Positions 17,081 to 26,185 of a stretch of 64,000 bases of DNA are shown here, in pieces. Numbering within the stretch: the stretch's first letter is position 1; every line of letters begins with the position of its first letter. The notes beneath the pieces were generated by a model that was not told where the DNA came from, did no database searches, and saw only the letters and a program-made list of their open reading frames with translations. Source of the DNA: Pseudomonas azotoformans (lineage in GTDB: Bacteria > Pseudomonadota > Gammaproteobacteria > Pseudomonadales > Pseudomonadaceae); contig NZ_CP014546.1 in NCBI RefSeq assembly GCF_001579805.1, positions 4,836,001 through 4,900,000 on the forward strand, read 5' to 3'. Both the position numbers and the translations under genes were made by a program.

Positions 17081-17779
17081 ATGCCTGAATGGATAAGTTA
17101 TTACGCCGGCCTGATCGCCAAGGGCTTGCAGACCACCTTGTCGCTGCTGGTGATCTCGGCGGTGTTGGGTTTTGCCCTGGCGGTGCTGGTGGCGTTGGCG
17201 CGCTTGTCGCGGCGCAAATGGCTGGCCCGTGGCGCGCTGGCCTACACCAGTGTGTTGCGCGGCACGCCGCTGCTGATCCAGATCTACATTTTCTACTACG
17301 GACTGGGCAGCCTGTTTGCCCAGTTCCCGATGATTCGCGGCAGCTTTCTGTGGCCGTACCTGCGTGACGGTTACTGGTACATCGTGTTTGCCCTGGTGTT
17401 GTCGGTGGGTGCCTACGTCGGCGAAGTGATCCGCGGTGGCCTGCTGGCGGTGCCCAAGGGCGAAATGGAAGCCGCCTTGGCATTCGGCATGACGCCGCGC
17501 CAGGCCTTATTGCGCGTGCGTTTGCCACGGGCGATGCGCCTGTTGTTGCCGACCTTGGCCGGGGAGACCGTGATGTTGCTCAAATCCACCGCGCTGGCCT
17601 CGACCATTGCCGTGGTCGACCTGTTGGGCGCGGCCAACGTGGTCCGCGCGCAGACCTTGCAGATCTATCAGCCGCTGCTGCTGGTGGCGGCGGTCTACCT
17701 GTGCCTGACCTTTCTCATCGAAGGCGTCTACGCCATCGCCGAACGGCGCGGTACGCCGCTGCGCAGGTCGGCCGGATGA
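17081..17779 (+). CDS. Amino-acid ABC transporter permease (HisM-type)
   Basis: A 232-residue second permease of the same transporter. It has the EAA motif VGEVIRGGLLAVPKGEMEAALAFGMTPRQALLRVRLP and about five membrane segments; SVLRGTPLLIQIYIFYYGLG is a typical HisM block. ATG 17081 is chosen, seven bases after the previous stop. It overlaps the following DMT gene by four bases (ATGA). Confidence 0.92.
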   Translation: MPEWISYYAGLIAKGLQTTLSLLVISAVLGFALAVLVALARLSRRKWLARGALAYTSVLRGTPLLIQIYIFYYGLGSLFAQFPMIRGSFLWPYLRDGYWYIVFALVLSVGAYVGEVIRGGLLAVPKGEMEAALAFGMTPRQALLRVRLPRAMRLLLPTLAGETVMLLKSTALASTIAVVDLLGAANVVRAQTLQIYQPLLLVAAVYLCLTFLIEGVYAIAERRGTPLRRSAG

Positions 17780-18774
17780 AACAGGACCGCTCGTTGCAAG
17801 GGATTGCCCTGTGTTCGCTGGCGTATTTGTTCCTGGCGTTGCAGGACGCGGTGGTCAAGTGGCTGGTGGCCGATTACTCGGTGTTCACCATCCTGTTCTG
17901 GCGCAGCCTGGTGGTGGTGGTCACATGTTTGATCGCCGGGCGCATGGGCCTGGTGCGCAGTGCCTGGACGTCGGTGAGCCGGCGCTTGCTGATCATTCGC
18001 GGCTTGTTGTCGTTGCTCGCATGGTTGCTGTACTACACGGCGGCCAAGGACCTGAGCCTGGCGGAAATGACCACGCTGTATTTCTCTGCGCCGATCATGG
18101 TCACGCTGCTGGCCGCACTGATTCTCAAGGAGCGCGCCAGCCGTGGTCAATGGATCGCGTTGATCATCGGCTTTGTCGGGGTGGTGATCGCCTGCCGTCC
18201 TACGCATATGCTCGACCCGTGGCCCATCGCTCTGACGTTGGGCGCGGCGTTGTGCTGGGCGTTTACCTATATCCAGTTGCGCCAGGTCGACCCGAGCAGC
18301 TCGGTGCTGGAGCAAATGCTGATCACCAACGTGGTGTTTGTGCTGTGCATGGGCGTGACCTTGCCCTGGACTCACACACCGGCGCCCGCGCCGGCCTGGC
18401 TGGGCATGTTGGCGGCGGGCTTGGTCGGCGGTATCGGGCAATTCCTGCTGTTTGCCAGCTTTCGCCGCGCCACGGCAACATTACTCGCGCCATTCGAATA
18501 CACCGGGCTGATCTGGGCGTTCCTCCTGTCGAGCCTGGTGTGGGGCACATTGATGGATGGCTCGCTGATCATCGGCGCGGTGTTGATCGCCATCAGCGGC
18601 ACCCTGGCCATGCTCAGCGCACGGCATCCGGTGTCACAGGACGTGGTCGGCGCCGAATGCACCCTGACGCAACCCCTGTACCCAGCAGCGGCAGATGTGC
18701 AGCCCGTTGGCGGGGCTGAAGGTGCCGGGGTTGAGGCACCCCTCGAGCCAGAGTCCGTCGAGCATCGCCGATAA
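17776..18774 (+). CDS. EamA/DMT-family transporter
   Basis: A 332-residue drug/metabolite transporter with ten predicted membrane helices in two EamA repeats (for example LSLAEMTTLYFSAPIMVTLLAALILKE in the first and LLAPFEYTGLIWAFLLSSLVWG in the second). Such proteins often export amino acids or metabolites. It is translationally coupled to the ABC permease by an ATGA overlap. The last 45 or so residues follow the final helix, are polar, and are encoded entirely over the 3' end of the convergent TetR gene (141-bp overlap), so this tail is probably accidental extension caused by loss of an earlier stop. Confidence 0.88.
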   Translation: MKQDRSLQGIALCSLAYLFLALQDAVVKWLVADYSVFTILFWRSLVVVVTCLIAGRMGLVRSAWTSVSRRLLIIRGLLSLLAWLLYYTAAKDLSLAEMTTLYFSAPIMVTLLAALILKERASRGQWIALIIGFVGVVIACRPTHMLDPWPIALTLGAALCWAFTYIQLRQVDPSSSVLEQMLITNVVFVLCMGVTLPWTHTPAPAPAWLGMLAAGLVGGIGQFLLFASFRRATATLLAPFEYTGLIWAFLLSSLVWGTLMDGSLIIGAVLIAISGTLAMLSARHPVSQDVVGAECTLTQPLYPAAADVQPVGGAEGAGVEAPLEPESVEHRR

Positions 18775-19269
18775 GCCGATGGCGGCCAGGTGGCTGTCGT
18801 GGATCAGCAGGTTTTCACTGCGGGCCAGATCGTCCAGCAGCTGTTGGATCAATGCCAGGTAGGCGTGGTAGCTGTTTTCGTGGGACTGGTTCACGTGGGG
18901 CGAATGGCGGATCAGGCTCCAGAACACCACCCACACGCCCAGCAGGTCGGGGTCCATGACCCGGGGCGAGAACGAGGCGCTGAGGAATGCATCCAGGCGC
19001 GCGGCAGGGCCTTCGGCCTGTTCCACGTGCGCCCAGAGGGCACTGGTCAGTTCGTTGGCCAGCTTGTGGTAGGTCTCGGCAATCAGCGCATCGATGCTGC
19101 CGAAATGGTGGTTGAGCAACCCCACCGACACCCCGGCCTCGGAAGCGATACGGCGCACGGAAATCCCCGCATGCCCATCGCGCGCCAGGCAGGTGAGGGT
19201 GGCAGCAATCAGCAGGTCCCGGCGTTCGTCGGGATCGGCACGGCGCAGTTTGGGCAGCTCGGGGGTCAT
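18634..19269 (-). CDS. TetR-family regulator
   Basis: A 211-residue TetR/BetI-like repressor. The N-terminal helix-turn-helix is LIAATLTCLARDGHAGISVRRIASEAGVSVGLLNHHFGSIDALIAETY; the C-terminal half is the helical ligand domain. It is divergent from the AstE-like hydrolase gene; the palindrome at 19309-19324 lies between the two starts, and a second copy precedes the fusion gene, so it probably represses both units until an amino-acid-derived ligand binds. Its 3' end overlaps the DMT gene by 141 bp. Confidence 0.9.
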   Translation of the reverse strand: MTPELPKLRRADPDERRDLLIAATLTCLARDGHAGISVRRIASEAGVSVGLLNHHFGSIDALIAETYHKLANELTSALWAHVEQAEGPAARLDAFLSASFSPRVMDPDLLGVWVVFWSLIRHSPHVNQSHENSYHAYLALIQQLLDDLARSENLLIHDSHLAAIGLSAMLDGLWLEGCLNPGTFSPANGLHICRCWVQGLRQGAFGADHVL

Positions 19270-19308
19270 GGGCAGGCCTTGGATGGAACAGCACAGCGCT
19301 CAGGTTAG

Positions 19309-19324
19309 TTGAACATGTGTTCAA
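19309..19324. promoter_or_regulatory. Perfect palindrome TTGAAC-ATGT-GTTCAA
   Basis: A 16-bp perfect inverted repeat lies between the TetR start (19269) and the AstE-like start (19360). It shares the half-sites and 4-base spacing of the element at 13400-13415. Position and form are those of a TetR operator. Confidence 0.7.
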
Positions 19325-19359
19325 TCTCTACCGATTAATTGATCAGAGGAGGGCAAGGC

Positions 19360-20358
19360 ATGGCGAAAGACCTTTCGTGGCAGGTGACGGGCGATTCCGG
19401 CAATGTGCTGCACATCGGCGCCTGGCGCTTCGACGGCGACGGCCGCGGACCGAAGGTGCACCTGCAGGCCGGTGTGCACGCCGACGAAATCGCCGGGATG
19501 CTGGTGCTGCATCAACTCCTGCCGCGCTTGCAGGCGTGCGCCGAGCAGGGCCGGCTCAAAGGCACGGTCACGGTGGTGCCCCAAGCCAATCCCTTTGGTA
19601 TCGGCCAGTTTCGCCAGGGCCGCTTGCTCGGGCGCTTTCACGAAGCAACCGGGCAGAACTTCAACCGTGCTTTCGATTGTTCGCTGGCCATGGCGCGCCC
19701 GGCGAGCAACCTGGCGCAATGGCAGAAACGCCTGGTGCAACTGGCGGCCGATGCCGACTTGATTCTGGACCTGCACACCGACGACGAGGCGTTGCCCTAC
19801 CTCTACATCCACCGCAGCTTCTGGCCCGAACAAGGCCTGGCACTGGCGGCGGCGTTGCAGGTGGACCTGGTGATTGTCTGGGATGAAGGCGGTGATGGCT
19901 CCTTTGAAGAAACCCTGATCAACCACGCTTCGCCGCAACTGGCGGCAACCATTGAACTGCGCGGGCAGGCGGACGTCAGCGATGCCCTGGCGCAACAGGA
20001 CGCGGATGGGCTGTGGGCCTGGCTGTGCATCAACGGTGTGATCGATGAGGTGGCCGACATTGGCGAATGGCAAGGCGACGTGGTCGATATGGGCTGCATG
20101 GAAACTGTTCTGGCGCCCTGCGCTGGCGTACTGGTGTTCGAAAAGGGCCTGGGCGACGACCTGGAAGAAGGCCAGCGTTTCGCACGCATTATCGGCCGCC
20201 CCGGTGACCCGACCTCCGAAGTGACCCTGCACGCCGCCCAGGCCGGACGCATGGTCACCGGCCACCGTGAGCGCCTGGTGGCACAGGGCTCGGTAGTCGC
20301 CAAGTTCACCGGCACACGCTTATCCGACAGCTACAGCGGCGGCGTGCTGGACCCGTAG
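19360..20358 (+). CDS. Succinylglutamate desuccinylase/aspartoacylase-family hydrolase
   Basis: A 332-residue zinc-dependent acylase of the AstE/AspA (M14-like) family. Zinc ligands are visible as His and Glu in LQAGVHADEIAGM near residue 45 and the His in LDLHTDDEALPYL near 138; the likely catalytic Glu is in TIELRGQADV. A beta-barrel domain follows (VLAPCAGVLVFEKGLGDDLEEGQ). It would remove an acyl group from an N-acylated amino acid. ATG 19360 follows GGAGGG at good spacing. In the context of the aminotransferase and ABC transporter it suggests use of an acylated amino acid as nutrient. It overlaps the convergent AraC gene by 39 bp. Confidence 0.88.
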   Translation: MAKDLSWQVTGDSGNVLHIGAWRFDGDGRGPKVHLQAGVHADEIAGMLVLHQLLPRLQACAEQGRLKGTVTVVPQANPFGIGQFRQGRLLGRFHEATGQNFNRAFDCSLAMARPASNLAQWQKRLVQLAADADLILDLHTDDEALPYLYIHRSFWPEQGLALAAALQVDLVIVWDEGGDGSFEETLINHASPQLAATIELRGQADVSDALAQQDADGLWAWLCINGVIDEVADIGEWQGDVVDMGCMETVLAPCAGVLVFEKGLGDDLEEGQRFARIIGRPGDPTSEVTLHAAQAGRMVTGHRERLVAQGSVVAKFTGTRLSDSYSGGVLDP

Positions 20359-21177
20359 CGGCGTCTGCAACTGCAGCCACTCGCGCGGGCTGGTGCCGAT
20401 CTTGCGCCGGAACGCACGGGCCAGCGCCGAGGGGCTCTCGTAACCGACCTCATCGGCGATCAGGGCGATGGGGCGACCTTCACGCAGGCGTTTCTGCGCC
20501 AGGCTCACGCGCCAGCTCAGCACATAGTCGGCTGGCGTCTGGCCGACCACTTTATGGAAGTGCGCGGCGAAACTGGCCCGGGACATGTTCGACTCAACCG
20601 CCATTTCCTGCACGGTCCACGGGCGTTCGGGGTTGTTGTGCAACAGGGTCATGGCCCGCGCCAGGCGCAGGTCAGCCAGGCCCGACATCATGCCGGTGGT
20701 CATGCTGTGATAGGCCATCATGTGGCGCAGGAACTGAATCACCATCAGCTCGAACAGCCGGTTCATCACCGCCTCGCGTCCGCAGTGTTCGGCGAAGGCT
20801 TCATCGAACAGCCAGTCCAGCGTGCCGGCGATCATCGGGATCTGCTTGAGCGGCATCACGATGGTGTCGGTCAGCGCCACGGACAACGGGTTATCGATCC
20901 CCCCATCAAAACGCAGCGAAGCCGCTACCACCTGGGCGCCATCGGCTTTGGCCGCCACAAGCCGATGGGGCAGGGGACGCGGCACCAGCACCAAACTGGG
21001 TTCGGGAATGCGCAGGGTGCCGTCGGGCATTTCCAGGCTGGCCTGGCCGTCCTTGAGCAGGTAGACCCGGCCGCGCTGCTGCAGATCGCGGGTATCGAGG
21101 GCTCCGTGCAGCGGCCCACTGTGAAAGGTATCGGCACCGATGCCGAAGTGCACCAGCAGTGTGGACAAACGATCCAT
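20320..21177 (-). CDS. AraC-family regulator
   Basis: A 285-residue AraC-type activator. The N-terminal cupin-like domain (about 1-170, with LLKDGQASLEMPDGTLRIPEPSLVLVPRPLPHRL) is followed by the double helix-turn-helix near the C-terminus (WTVQEMAVESNMSRASFAAHFHKVVGQTPADYVLSWR and IADEVGYESPSALARAFRRKIGTSPREW). It is divergent from the secreted alpha/beta hydrolase, which is its likely target. Confidence 0.92.
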   Translation of the reverse strand: MDRLSTLLVHFGIGADTFHSGPLHGALDTRDLQQRGRVYLLKDGQASLEMPDGTLRIPEPSLVLVPRPLPHRLVAAKADGAQVVAASLRFDGGIDNPLSVALTDTIVMPLKQIPMIAGTLDWLFDEAFAEHCGREAVMNRLFELMVIQFLRHMMAYHSMTTGMMSGLADLRLARAMTLLHNNPERPWTVQEMAVESNMSRASFAAHFHKVVGQTPADYVLSWRVSLAQKRLREGRPIALIADEVGYESPSALARAFRRKIGTSPREWLQLQTPLRVQHAAAVAVG

Positions 21178-21197
21178 GACTCACCTGATTTCAATTA

Positions 21198-21218
21198 ACG
21201 ATCTGTTTAGACGATCTG
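21198..21218. promoter_or_regulatory. Direct repeat ACGATCTG, 13-bp period
   Basis: ACGATCTG occurs at 21198-21205 and again at 21211-21218, in the region between the AraC and hydrolase genes. AraC-type proteins commonly bind direct repeats, so this is a plausible operator pair. Confidence 0.4.
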
Positions 21219-21319
21219 CGCCATATCGTCGACTATTAGCCTCCATTTGTAAAACACGCTTCGGCATCATGGCCTCACGTTCAACGCCTTGAGCGCCCCC
21301 CCCAACGGAGCAAACGTTC

Positions 21320-22120
21320 ATGAAAACCTTCAAGTTCTCTCGCGTCGCCGCCGCCCTGATCACCGGCGCCCTCGCCCTCGGTGTCGCCACTGCCAGTGTT
21401 GCCGCCCCACAGAAAGCCACCGTCGTGCTGGTGCACGGCGCGTTCGCCGACGCCTCCAGCTGGAACGGCGTGATCGCTGGGCTCAAGGCTGAAGGCTACC
21501 CGGTGGTCGCCGTGGCCAACCCGCTGCGCAGCGTCAAGACCGACTCGGACTACGTGGCCGATATCGTCGAACACACCCAAGGCCCGGTGATTCTGGTCGG
21601 CCATTCCTACGGTGGCTCGGTGATCTCCAACGCCGTGCATGGCAGCAGCAAGGTCAAGGCGCTGGTCTACGTCGCCGCCTTCGCCCCGGAAAAAGGCGAG
21701 ACCGCGTTTGAGCTGTCCGGCCGTTACCCTGGCGGCACCCTCGGCCCGACCCTGGACAAACCCGTGATTTCCAAGGACGGCGTGACCGACCTGTACATCC
21801 AGCAAGACAAGTTCAACAGCCAGTTCGCCGCCGACGTGGCGCCCAAGGAAGCCCAGTTGATGGCAGCCGGGCAACGCCCGATCACCGAAGCTGCGCTGAA
21901 GGAACCCTCGGGTGACCCGGCCTGGAAAACCGTGCCGTCCTACTTCATATACGGTTCAGCGGACAAAAATATTCCCGAGGCCGCGCTTAAATTCATGGCT
22001 GACCGTGCGGGCTCCAAGGAAACCGTGGACGTGAAGGGCGCTTCCCACGTGGTAATGGTGTCGAACCCGGCTCGGGTGGTGGCGATCATCAATGATGCGG
22101 CCAAGGCCAACGCGCAGTAA
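21320..22120 (+). CDS. Exported alpha/beta hydrolase
   Basis: A 266-residue alpha/beta hydrolase with an N-terminal Sec signal peptide (about 30 residues ending near ASVAAPQ), so it acts in the periplasm or outside. VLVHGAFADASSW holds the oxyanion-hole motif and VGHSYGGSV the nucleophile Ser. The C-terminal His lies in VKGASHVVMVSNP. The family resembles MhpC/RsbQ-like esterases. The substrate is unknown. It is divergent from the AraC gene and is followed by an intrinsic terminator. Confidence 0.92.
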   Translation: MKTFKFSRVAAALITGALALGVATASVAAPQKATVVLVHGAFADASSWNGVIAGLKAEGYPVVAVANPLRSVKTDSDYVADIVEHTQGPVILVGHSYGGSVISNAVHGSSKVKALVYVAAFAPEKGETAFELSGRYPGGTLGPTLDKPVISKDGVTDLYIQQDKFNSQFAADVAPKEAQLMAAGQRPITEAALKEPSGDPAWKTVPSYFIYGSADKNIPEAALKFMADRAGSKETVDVKGASHVVMVSNPARVVAIINDAAKANAQ

Positions 22121-22129
22121 CCAAAAGAG

Positions 22130-22154
22130 TGGGGGCCCAGGCCCCCATTTTGTT
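22130..22154 (+). terminator. Intrinsic terminator after the hydrolase
   Basis: A GC stem TGGGGGCC/GGCCCCCA (22130-22137 and 22140-22147) with a very short loop is followed by TTTTGTT. It starts nine bases after the hydrolase stop and reaches the stop codon of the convergent aldolase gene. Confidence 0.85.
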
Positions 22155-22941
22155 ATTGATCGAACAGTGAACCGCGCTGCTTCAACCGCCGCATCGCACT
22201 GTCCAGATGCGCCCGCGCGCTCGCCGGGTCGCCTTCACGCATCTGCTCATAGGCCAATTGCGCCACTGCCGGGTCAATCGGCTTGAGCGGCTGCCCGCTG
22301 GCCATGGCTTTCAACTGCACCTCGGCCGCCCGCTCCAGGTAGTACAGATCATCCCAGGCTTCGGCGATGTTCGGCGCAGCCACCATCACTCCATGATTCT
22401 TCAGGAACAGAATGTCGGCATCGCCCAACGCTGCAGCGATACGCTGACCTTCACCGTTATCCAACGCCAGGCCGTTGTAATCCTCATCCACCGCCGTGCG
22501 CCCATAGAACTTCAACGCCGTCTGCCCCAGCCACAACAAGGGCGGGCCTTGCAGCAGGCACAGTGCCGTCGCATTCGGCATATGGGTATGGAACGCCGCC
22601 TTGATGCGCGGCTGCTGTTGATGCAACTGGGCGTGGATGTAGAACGCCGTGGCTTCCGGCGTGCCGTCGCCGTCGATCACGTTGCCGTGGAAATCACACA
22701 CCACCAGACGGGACGCAGTGATTTCCTCAAAGGCGTAGCCGAACGGATTGACGAAAAACACATCGTCATGCCCCGGCACCGTCGCTGAAAAGTGATTGCA
22801 GATGCCTTCTTCCATGCCATGCAGCGCCGCCAATTGCAGGCAAGCCGCGAGTTCTACGCGGGCGTCGATGGCGGCCAGGCTATCGAGATTCAAGCGCCCG
22901 GCGCGCGGGCCAAGGGAGGAGGGCGTGAAGGTATGGGCCAT
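22153..22941 (-). CDS. Class II aldolase/adducin-family protein
   Basis: A 262-residue member of the class II aldolase/adducin family. Metal-binding His residues are seen in AAFHTHMPNATAL, and later in FLKNHGVMVAAPN; NHFSATVPG near residue 49 is the usual phosphate/substrate loop. Members cleave sugar phosphates or decarboxylate; some are adducin-like. It follows the HAD gene with a 3-bp gap, so they form an operon, possibly acting on a phosphorylated or halogenated intermediate. No exact function can be given. Confidence 0.88.
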   Translation of the reverse strand: MAHTFTPSSLGPRAGRLNLDSLAAIDARVELAACLQLAALHGMEEGICNHFSATVPGHDDVFFVNPFGYAFEEITASRLVVCDFHGNVIDGDGTPEATAFYIHAQLHQQQPRIKAAFHTHMPNATALCLLQGPPLLWLGQTALKFYGRTAVDEDYNGLALDNGEGQRIAAALGDADILFLKNHGVMVAAPNIAEAWDDLYYLERAAEVQLKAMASGQPLKPIDPAVAQLAYEQMREGDPASARAHLDSAMRRLKQRGSLFDQ

Positions 22942-22944
22942 GGT

Positions 22945-23649
22945 TCACCACCCCAAGGACTTGAACAGTTCGGGAACGCCGTCGAGGGTTGGCAGGATCG
23001 CATCGGGTGTGTAGTCGGCCAGCAATTGGCGGCCGGTGCCACGATCGATCCATACGCAGCGAAAACCGATATCGCGCGCGGCGGCGTGATCCAGGTGCGG
23101 GCTGGCGCAGATGTGCACCACCTCATCCAGGCTCACGCCCAGTTGTTCATGGGCATAGTCGAACAGGCGGCGGTTGGGCTTGTAGGCACCGGCTTGCTGG
23201 GCGGTGATCACCCGGTCGATGTAGCCACCCAGTTGCGCCACATTGCCGGCGATCACGTCATCGTCGGTGTTGGAAACGATGCACAGTTTGTAGCCCAGGG
23301 CCTTCAACTGTTTGAGCGTATCCACCACTTCGGGAAACGGTGGCATTGCGCTGATGCTATCCGTTAGCGTCGCACCATCGTGGTCATTGGCAGGCAAGCC
23401 CAGCTCCTTGAGCGCGAGTTGCAGGCTCAGCCCGGCCAGGGTGCGAAAGCTGCGGTGCGGTGGGGTTTGCTCCAGGGCGTGTTCGTGGTGGTCGTAGACG
23501 CTGAGCAGCGTTTCGCGGTCGACCTGATGTTCGCCTTTCTCATCCAGGATCCGGTCGATGGCGACACGCAGGCCTTCATCCCATTGGATCAGGGTGCCGT
23601 AGCAATCAAAGGTCAGCCACAACGGGCGAGGGGAGTGTTCGAGTGGCAT
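22945..23649 (-). CDS. HAD hydrolase, haloacid dehalogenase type II-like
   Basis: A 234-residue HAD-superfamily hydrolase. The nucleophile motif is LTFDCYGTLIQWD near residue 13; LCIVSNTDDDVI is motif II; the conserved Lys lies in QAGAYKPNRRLFDYA and the acidic motif is near VHICASPHLDHAAARDIG. The layout is that of 2-haloacid dehalogenase type II. It is the first gene of an operon with the class II aldolase and lies divergent from a LysR gene 114 bp away. Confidence 0.9.
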   Translation of the reverse strand: MPLEHSPRPLWLTFDCYGTLIQWDEGLRVAIDRILDEKGEHQVDRETLLSVYDHHEHALEQTPPHRSFRTLAGLSLQLALKELGLPANDHDGATLTDSISAMPPFPEVVDTLKQLKALGYKLCIVSNTDDDVIAGNVAQLGGYIDRVITAQQAGAYKPNRRLFDYAHEQLGVSLDEVVHICASPHLDHAAARDIGFRCVWIDRGTGRQLLADYTPDAILPTLDGVPELFKSLGW

Positions 23650-23763
23650 GGAGCACCTGTAAAAAGAGTGGGTGGTCGATGCAGCATAGGAAACCTCGCT
23701 CTTAGTAGGAAATTAAATTAACCTCTACATCACAGTTGAATTGTCGATAAGAAGGTTGCCGCC

Positions 23764-24609
23764 ATGTTTGATCTGGAACTCTTGCACACGCTGGTCTGCG
23801 TGGTCGACGAAGGCAGCTTCACCCGTGCCGCCGAGCGCGTTCACCGCACCCAGTCCACGGTCAGCCAGCAGATTCGCAAGCTGGAAGAAAGCGTCGGCCA
23901 GGTGTTGCTGGTGCGCGACCGTTCGGGCCAGCAAGTCAGTGCCACCGAACACGGCGAACTGCTGACCCATTACGCGCGCCGTCTGTTGAACCTGTCCCGC
24001 GAAGCCCGCGATGCCTTGGACACTGAGGCCAGCGTAGTGCCGGTGCGCCTGGGCGTGCCCGAGGATTTCGACGCGACGCGCATGGCGTCGATGCTTTCGG
24101 GTTTCGTACGTGCCCGCCCCGAGGCGCGGCTGGAGACGGTCAGCGGCATGAGCACCGACCTGCGCCGACAATTGGAAAGCGGCGAAATCGACATCGCCCT
24201 GGTCAAGCGCGAAGCCGGCAGCGGCGAGTGCCACGCCAGCTGGCCGGAGCCCTTGGTGTGGGTATGTGGCCAGGGCCAGGATATGCAACTCGACACCTTG
24301 CCCCTGGCGCTGTTTCCCCAAGGCTGCATCTACCGCCAGCGCGCCATTCGCACCTTGGACAAGGCCCGGCGCAGTTGGCGAGTGGCGTTTGGCAGCCACA
24401 GCCTTACCGGGATCCAGGCGGCGGTCACGTCAGGGTTGGGCATCAGCATCCTGCCGAAAAGTGCCGTACTGCCCAGCCACCGCATCTGCACCGAGCTTCC
24501 TCCTGTGCCGCCGTCGGAACTGGCGTTGGTCAGCGGCGCCGAGCGCCTGAGCGCGACTCACCGTGGATTGATCGAGTGCCTGCGCGAGGAGATTTCACGG
24601 AGTCTCTGA
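23764..24609 (+). CDS. LysR-family transcriptional regulator
   Basis: A 281-residue LysR-type regulator with helix-turn-helix [37 protein letters not shown] and an effector-binding domain. AGAAGG lies at good distance before ATG 23764. It is divergent from the HAD-aldolase operon, its probable target. Its 3' end overlaps the convergent EAL gene by 15 bp. Confidence 0.92.
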   Translation: MFDLELLHTLVCVVDEGSFTRAAERVHRTQSTVSQQIRKLEESVGQVLLVRDRSGQQVSATEHGELLTHYARRLLNLSREARDALDTEASVVPVRLGVPEDFDATRMASMLSGFVRARPEARLETVSGMSTDLRRQLESGEIDIALVKREAGSGECHASWPEPLVWVCGQGQDMQLDTLPLALFPQGCIYRQRAIRTLDKARRSWRVAFGSHSLTGIQAAVTSGLGISILPKSAVLPSHRICTELPPVPPSELALVSGAERLSATHRGLIECLREEISRSL

Positions 24610-25791
24610 ACGCTCCAGCAGCAGCCGCTCCAGGGTGGCCACCGGCAATGGCCGGCTGAACAGGTAGCCTTGGATCTGATCGCAGCCGGCGTCCTTCAGG
24701 AACGCTAATTGCGCCTGGGTTTCCACGCCTTCGGCGACGACCCGCAGGTTTAGACTGTGGGCCAGCTCAATGATGGTGCGGGTGATCGCGGCGTCCTGGG
24801 GGTTGCTGGTGACTTCGCGGATAAATGCGATGTCGATCTTCAGCGTGTCGATGGGAAAACGCCGCAGGTACGCCAGGCTTGAATAGCCGGTGCCAAAATC
24901 GTCGATGGAGATTTTCACGCCCATGGCGTGCAAGCGTTGCAGGCTGGCGATGGTGTGCTGGGTGTTTTCCATCAGCGAGCCTTCGGTCAGCTCCACTTCC
25001 AGCCAGTGCGGCTCGACGCCGGTTTGCGCGAGGATACGTGCGATATCGGCAATCAGGTCGCCTTCTATGAGTTGATGGCCGGAAACGTTGACCGACACCT
25101 CCACGGCGCCAATGGCACTGCGTTGCCAGTCCGCAATCTGTTGGCAAACGGCTTCGATCACCCAGCGTCCCACCGCTACGATCAGGCCGAGGCTCTCCAA
25201 TACCGGTACGAATACCGCCGGGGAAACGGCGCCATGACCCGGTCGGTCCCAGCGCAGCAGGGCCTCAAGCGCGCAAAGCTGGCCCGTCGCAAGCTCGACT
25301 TTAGGCTGGTAGTGAACAATGAACTCATTGCGTTCCACGGCCTGGCGCAGGGCGGTTTCCAGGTCCCGACGGTCGACGTCAGGTTGCAGGGCTTGGCGTA
25401 GGTTATCCGCCCGCTCGCCGTGAGCGGTGAGCCGCAGCAGGTTGCGCACGCGCAGGGACAGTTCGATACGCTCGATCGGTTTGCTGAGGAACTCTTCGGC
25501 ACCGCTCTCCAAACCACTGACGCGCGCACCAGGATCACTGAGGGCCGACAGCATGATAATGGGAATACCCGCCGTAACGTCGTCACTTTTCAATTGGCTG
25601 GCCACCTCATACCCATCCATCCCCGGCATCATGATGTCCAGCAGGATCAGGTCGGGCGCCTGTTGCGCCACCACCTGCAGCGCCTCTTCGCCGCTGCTCG
25701 CGCTGACGGTCTGGTAGCCTTCGTGGTGCAACAGCGTTTCCAGGAGCTTGCGCACCTGAGGTTCATCATCAACGATCAGCAGCGTGGCCAT
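24595..25791 (-). CDS. REC-EAL cyclic-di-GMP phosphodiesterase
   Basis: A 398-residue response regulator. The receiver domain (1-120) has DDE near residue 8 and phospho-acceptor Asp 52 in [14 protein letters not shown] complete EAL domain follows (about 140-395): [44 protein letters not shown] and QGYLFSRPL are all present, so it should hydrolyse cyclic di-GMP. It is last in a three-gene operon with a REC protein and a PAS histidine kinase that may phosphorylate it. Confidence 0.94.
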   Translation of the reverse strand: MATLLIVDDEPQVRKLLETLLHHEGYQTVSASSGEEALQVVAQQAPDLILLDIMMPGMDGYEVASQLKSDDVTAGIPIIMLSALSDPGARVSGLESGAEEFLSKPIERIELSLRVRNLLRLTAHGERADNLRQALQPDVDRRDLETALRQAVERNEFIVHYQPKVELATGQLCALEALLRWDRPGHGAVSPAVFVPVLESLGLIVAVGRWVIEAVCQQIADWQRSAIGAVEVSVNVSGHQLIEGDLIADIARILAQTGVEPHWLEVELTEGSLMENTQHTIASLQRLHAMGVKISIDDFGTGYSSLAYLRRFPIDTLKIDIAFIREVTSNPQDAAITRTIIELAHSLNLRVVAEGVETQAQLAFLKDAGCDQIQGYLFSRPLPVATLERLLLERSETP

Positions 25792-25801
25792 GGGTGCATT
25801 C

Positions 25802-26185
25802 TCATCTGAGAGGGTCGTTGTGGGTTTGCAGCAGCGTATCGATCACCTGATACAGCTCCTTGTAACGCAGGGGTTTGATCACATAGGCGTCGCAGCCGGC
25901 CAGCCGGGTCTTTTCACGGTCTTCCTTCATCGCCATGGCGGTCAGGGCGATCACCGGAATGTGCGCCGTCAGCGGGTCCTGCTTGAGCAGAGCCGTGGCG
26001 GCCAGGCCGTCCATGCCAGGCAGTTGGATATCCATCAGGATCAAGGCCGGTTGCTGTTCGCGGGCCTGGGTCAGGCCGGTCTCGGCATCGGGCGCCCACA
26101 CGGTTGTATGGCCGGCGTTCACCAGCAACAGGCGCGCCAGGCGCATATTGGCTTCATTGTCTTCAACGATCAGGACGTGGGCCAT
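25802..26185 (-). CDS. Single-domain response regulator
   Basis: A 127-residue stand-alone receiver (CheY/DivK-like). Acidic residues EDN at 8-10, phospho-acceptor Asp in [13 protein letters not shown] near residue 53, and [12 protein letters not shown] after the conserved Lys are visible. The start is ATG 26185, which lies inside the end of the kinase gene (16-bp overlap), implying coupled translation. A longer open frame upstream merely runs antisense-free through the kinase gene in another phase and is not coding. It is probably a phosphorelay intermediate or output for the neighbouring kinase. Confidence 0.92.
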   Translation of the reverse strand: MAHVLIVEDNEANMRLARLLLVNAGHTTVWAPDAETGLTQAREQQPALILMDIQLPGMDGLAATALLKQDPLTAHIPVIALTAMAMKEDREKTRLAGCDAYVIKPLRYKELYQVIDTLLQTHNDPLR

